Shown here one piece after another: positions 24,888 through 25,466 of a stretch of 25,466 nt of DNA. Each line of letters opens with the position of its first letter. Position 1 is the stretch's first letter. Position numbers and translations under genes: made by a program. The DNA lies in assembly GCA_003427395.1 (NCBI GenBank), contig BFEA01000126.1, positions 1,152,760 to 1,178,225 on the forward strand. The letters run 5' to 3'. Source of the stretch: Chara braunii. Lineage: Eukaryota > Streptophyta > Charophyceae > Charales > Characeae. The notes under the pieces were generated by a model, which did not search any database, was not told the origin of the DNA, and was given only the letters and a program-made list of their open reading frames with translations.

Positions 24888-25437
24888 GGCTCAGTCGGAG
24901 AGGAAGGGGTGGTAGGTAGAGAAAGGAAAGGAGAGAGAGCGCCCTCCCTGATGCGGTTTGTTCTCTGGTTCATGGTGTGTTCCGGTCGGTGGATCGGTCG
25001 GTCGATCGGTCGGCCGAGGAGGGAAAATTGGCGGGGAGGAGAAGAACGGAGGTAGCGGGATGACGTCAGAGGAAAGATTGTGGACAGCCGGCCGATGGTG
25101 AAGTTCCGACAGCTGGTGATGGCTTCAGCTCCGTGTCCCTGCTGGTCGGGGTAGCTAGCGTGTGCGGGGAACTGAAGACTGAAGACCCTACCTTTTGCTG
25201 CACCAAAAGCAGGAGAAAAAGAAGACGAATAAAAGAAGAGAGGAAGAATAATAAGATATAAGAAAGAAATAGAAGAAGAAGGAAGAGAAGAAAGAGGGAG
25301 AGGAGCGGGGGGAAAGGGGAGGAGAGAGGAAAGAAGAGAGAAGAGTGGCAGAGGGAGGAAGAGAGTTCAAAACGCAAAGGTACAGAAATGACAAAAGGAA
25401 AATTAAAAGAGTAAAATCATATATACGAGGAGCGTAG

Positions 25438-25464
25438 ACACACACACACACACACACACACACA
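25438..25464. repeat. (CA)13 microsatellite at window edge
   Basis: The CA dinucleotide run ends two bases before the window end, so its true length is unknown only on the right. Confidence 0.93.
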
Positions 25465-25466
25465 GA

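Larger units (their letters stand above)
24646..25466. other. Purine-rich microsatellite region at the window end
   Basis: The region contains a (GA)n run (24822-24885), a GGTCGGTCGATCGGTCGG tract near 25000 and a long A/G-rich stretch of GAAGAAG and GGAGAGG words from about 25200 to 25400, then (CA)n at the very end. Minus-strand frames code for Ser/Leu/Phe-rich low complexity and are not genes. If a gene starts at about 24619, this would be its first intron. Confidence 0.4.

Noticed and set aside
24710-25463. Ser/Leu/Phe-rich minus-strand frames near the window end
   Set aside because: They are translations of the (GA)n, purine-rich and (CA)n repeats.

Overview
The window is a eukaryotic nuclear repeat graveyard. 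I see no intact protein-coding gene. Plant-type Ty3/gypsy chromovirus proteins, a primer-binding site of the initiator-tRNA-Met type used by plant retroelements, a LINE of the endonuclease/reverse-transcriptase class, poly(A) tracts and long purine-rich microsatellites point to a plant-lineage genome. The pol and gag styles remind me of streptophyte algae such as Chara, but that is an impression without a database search. No bacterial or organellar gene organisation, CRISPR array or tRNA/rRNA gene was found.

Layout. 1-1900: no recognisable gene. About 1900-2507 and 10993-11280: units of a ~0.4 kb tandem array. Inside this array sits an almost full-length Ty3/gypsy chromovirus on the minus strand (2508-10992), with two ~1.03 kb LTRs, a primer-binding site at 9959-9970, a ~1 kb leader rich in ACGT-core motifs, and gag, protease, RT/RNase H, integrase and chromodomain. 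All coding parts are broken by stops and frameshifts. A poly(A)-tailed insertion replaces most of the RNase H. 11390-12660: a second, truncated Ty3/gypsy pol fragment (RNase H to integrase), minus strand. About 12700-14936: a plus-strand LINE relic (ORF1-like region, APE-type endonuclease, start of RT) carrying a small hairpin insertion and a 121-bp tandem duplication. The LINE stops at a cluster of foldback and inverted repeats (14929-16152).

16150-17400 is purine-rich low-complexity DNA with a recurring short motif. 17850-19440 and 20036-20800 are AT-rich and hold several minus-strand stretches that look like decayed protein-coding sequence of unknown identity. 20810-22060 holds two head-to-tail gag relics of a third Ty3/gypsy copy on the plus strand. 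22300-23700 holds poly(A), short tandem repeats and a possible tRNA-derived element. 23700-25466 is a GC-rich, then purine-rich block with (AATAGC)n, (GA)n and (CA)n repeats, which could be the promoter or 5' end of a gene beyond the window.

The parts do not work together as a pathway. The common thread is decay: most stop codons in the main element and the LINE can be explained by C-to-T or G-to-A transitions, and the two LTRs differ mostly by transitions, as expected of silenced, cytosine-methylated transposons. All reading was by eye. Identities and motif assignments are approximate.
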